Source of the DNA: Rhodovulum sp. 12E13
Lineage (GTDB): Bacteria > Pseudomonadota > Alphaproteobacteria > Rhodobacterales > Rhodobacteraceae
Assembly: GCF_003340565.1 (NCBI RefSeq)
Contig: NZ_QPLK01000002.1
Location: 1 to 64,000, forward strand
DNA: 64,000 nucleotides
Direction: 5' to 3'
Under the pieces are notes generated by a model. It made no database searches and was not told where the DNA came from. It saw nothing but the letters and a program-made list of their open reading frames with translations. Made by a program: the position numbers and the translations under genes. Position 1 is the first letter of the stretch. Each line of letters begins with the position of its first letter. Of this stretch, positions 63,740 to 64,000 are shown one piece after another.

Positions 63740-64000
63740 TCAGGCCGGCTCGGCCAGCAGACGTGTGCCGTCGTGCCCGACGACACGGGCGGCCACGATG
63801 CGACCCACCGGCTGATCGGTGGCGAAGATCACCTCGGCGAACTGCTCCGTCCGGCCCATGCGCGGACTCTCGACCAGCACGGTCGGCTCCCGCCCGACCT
63901 GATCGGCCAGGAAGGCGGCGACCCGCTCCGTCCCCAGCCGGCGCAGGCGCGCGGCGCGGGCCTTGATCGTGCCGCCGTCGACCTGCGGCATCCGCGCGGC
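63740..64000 (-). CDS. mtaB: C-terminal part of MtaB-type tRNA methylthiotransferase
   Basis: 87 codons enter from the right edge; the 5' part with the radical-SAM core is outside. The visible segment has ARMPQVDGGTIKARAARLR, the linker typical of MiaB-like enzymes before the TRAM-like domain, then FLADQVGREPTVLVESPRMG and FATDQPVGRIVAARVVGHDG. The ARMPQV form is usual for MtaB (2-methylthio-t6A37) in Rhodobacterales; MiaB itself is less likely. The protein ends at 63742 near the small-peptide gene. Confidence 0.75.
   Translation of the reverse strand, partial: AARMPQVDGGTIKARAARLRRLGTERVAAFLADQVGREPTVLVESPRMGRTEQFAEVIFATDQPVGRIVAARVVGHDGTRLLAEPA

Overview
The window is very GC-rich bacterial DNA from an alphaproteobacterium, almost certainly a member of the Rhodobacterales (Rhodobacteraceae/Roseobacteraceae). 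The evidence is gene content and order: murA-DUF2948-hisD-UPF0262-low-molecular-weight phosphatase, the PetP/PetR regulator pair, the histone-deacetylase-like gene-xseB-ispA-dxs string, and petABC for the cytochrome bc1 complex. The genus cannot be fixed from the sequence alone. Genes are tightly packed with many 1-11 nt overlaps, and most are intact.

Left edge (1-1830): an accessory scar. It holds the start of an IS5-type transposase, then an intact tyrosine recombinase next to tRNA-Thr(GGT). Two 80-bp copies of one sequence (79/80 identical), in inverted orientation, flank the recombinase, and both contain the 3' end of the tRNA. From 1948 to about 8100 is housekeeping DNA (murA, DUF2948, hisD, a short CDF transporter, UPF0262, a phosphatase, lipB), followed by tRNA-Leu(GAG). 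From 8500 to 13100 is a metal/sulfur block: a CueR-type promoter and copA, a second CDF transporter, and a metallo-beta-lactamase-fold gene behind a perfect SqrR/BigR-type operator (ATTC-N8-GAAT). Then come queG, two small proteins, ilvE, petP-petR and the isoprenoid precursor operon (xseB-ispA-dxs), ending with an exported-looking PilZ protein.

Centre (22592-39601): a cell-surface island. Three overlapping glycosyltransferase/methyltransferase genes run leftward. To their right is a 1377-residue secreted protein with an N-terminal DUF4214 domain, cadherin/VCBS-like and RTX repeats, and an ending reminiscent of the Caulobacter S-layer protein RsaA. Its type I secretion ABC transporter and membrane-fusion protein follow. 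Facing them is a two-gene unit: an XRE regulator and a 636-residue protein of a family I do not recognise. Another glycosyltransferase closes the island. My reading is an S-layer-like or large-adhesin export locus with its own surface-glycan genes and a dedicated regulatory pair.

Right part: MgtC-like and ExoD-like membrane proteins and an SDR with an altered active site; a sugar-acid catabolic operon (IlvD/Edd dehydratase, KDG-type kinase, SDR, and a crotonase lacking both catalytic glutamates); a large MscS channel; a hydantoinase-VOC-racemase-DapA-like operon containing a perfect 20-bp-stem hairpin; a class II aldolase/DUF1810/SDR operon; AMP nucleosidase; an HU protein; a VOC-EamA pair; aroC; a small secreted protein; petABC; a GST preceded by a 22-residue membrane peptide; and the 3' end of an mtaB-like gene running off the right edge. 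No rRNA and no CRISPR array is present.
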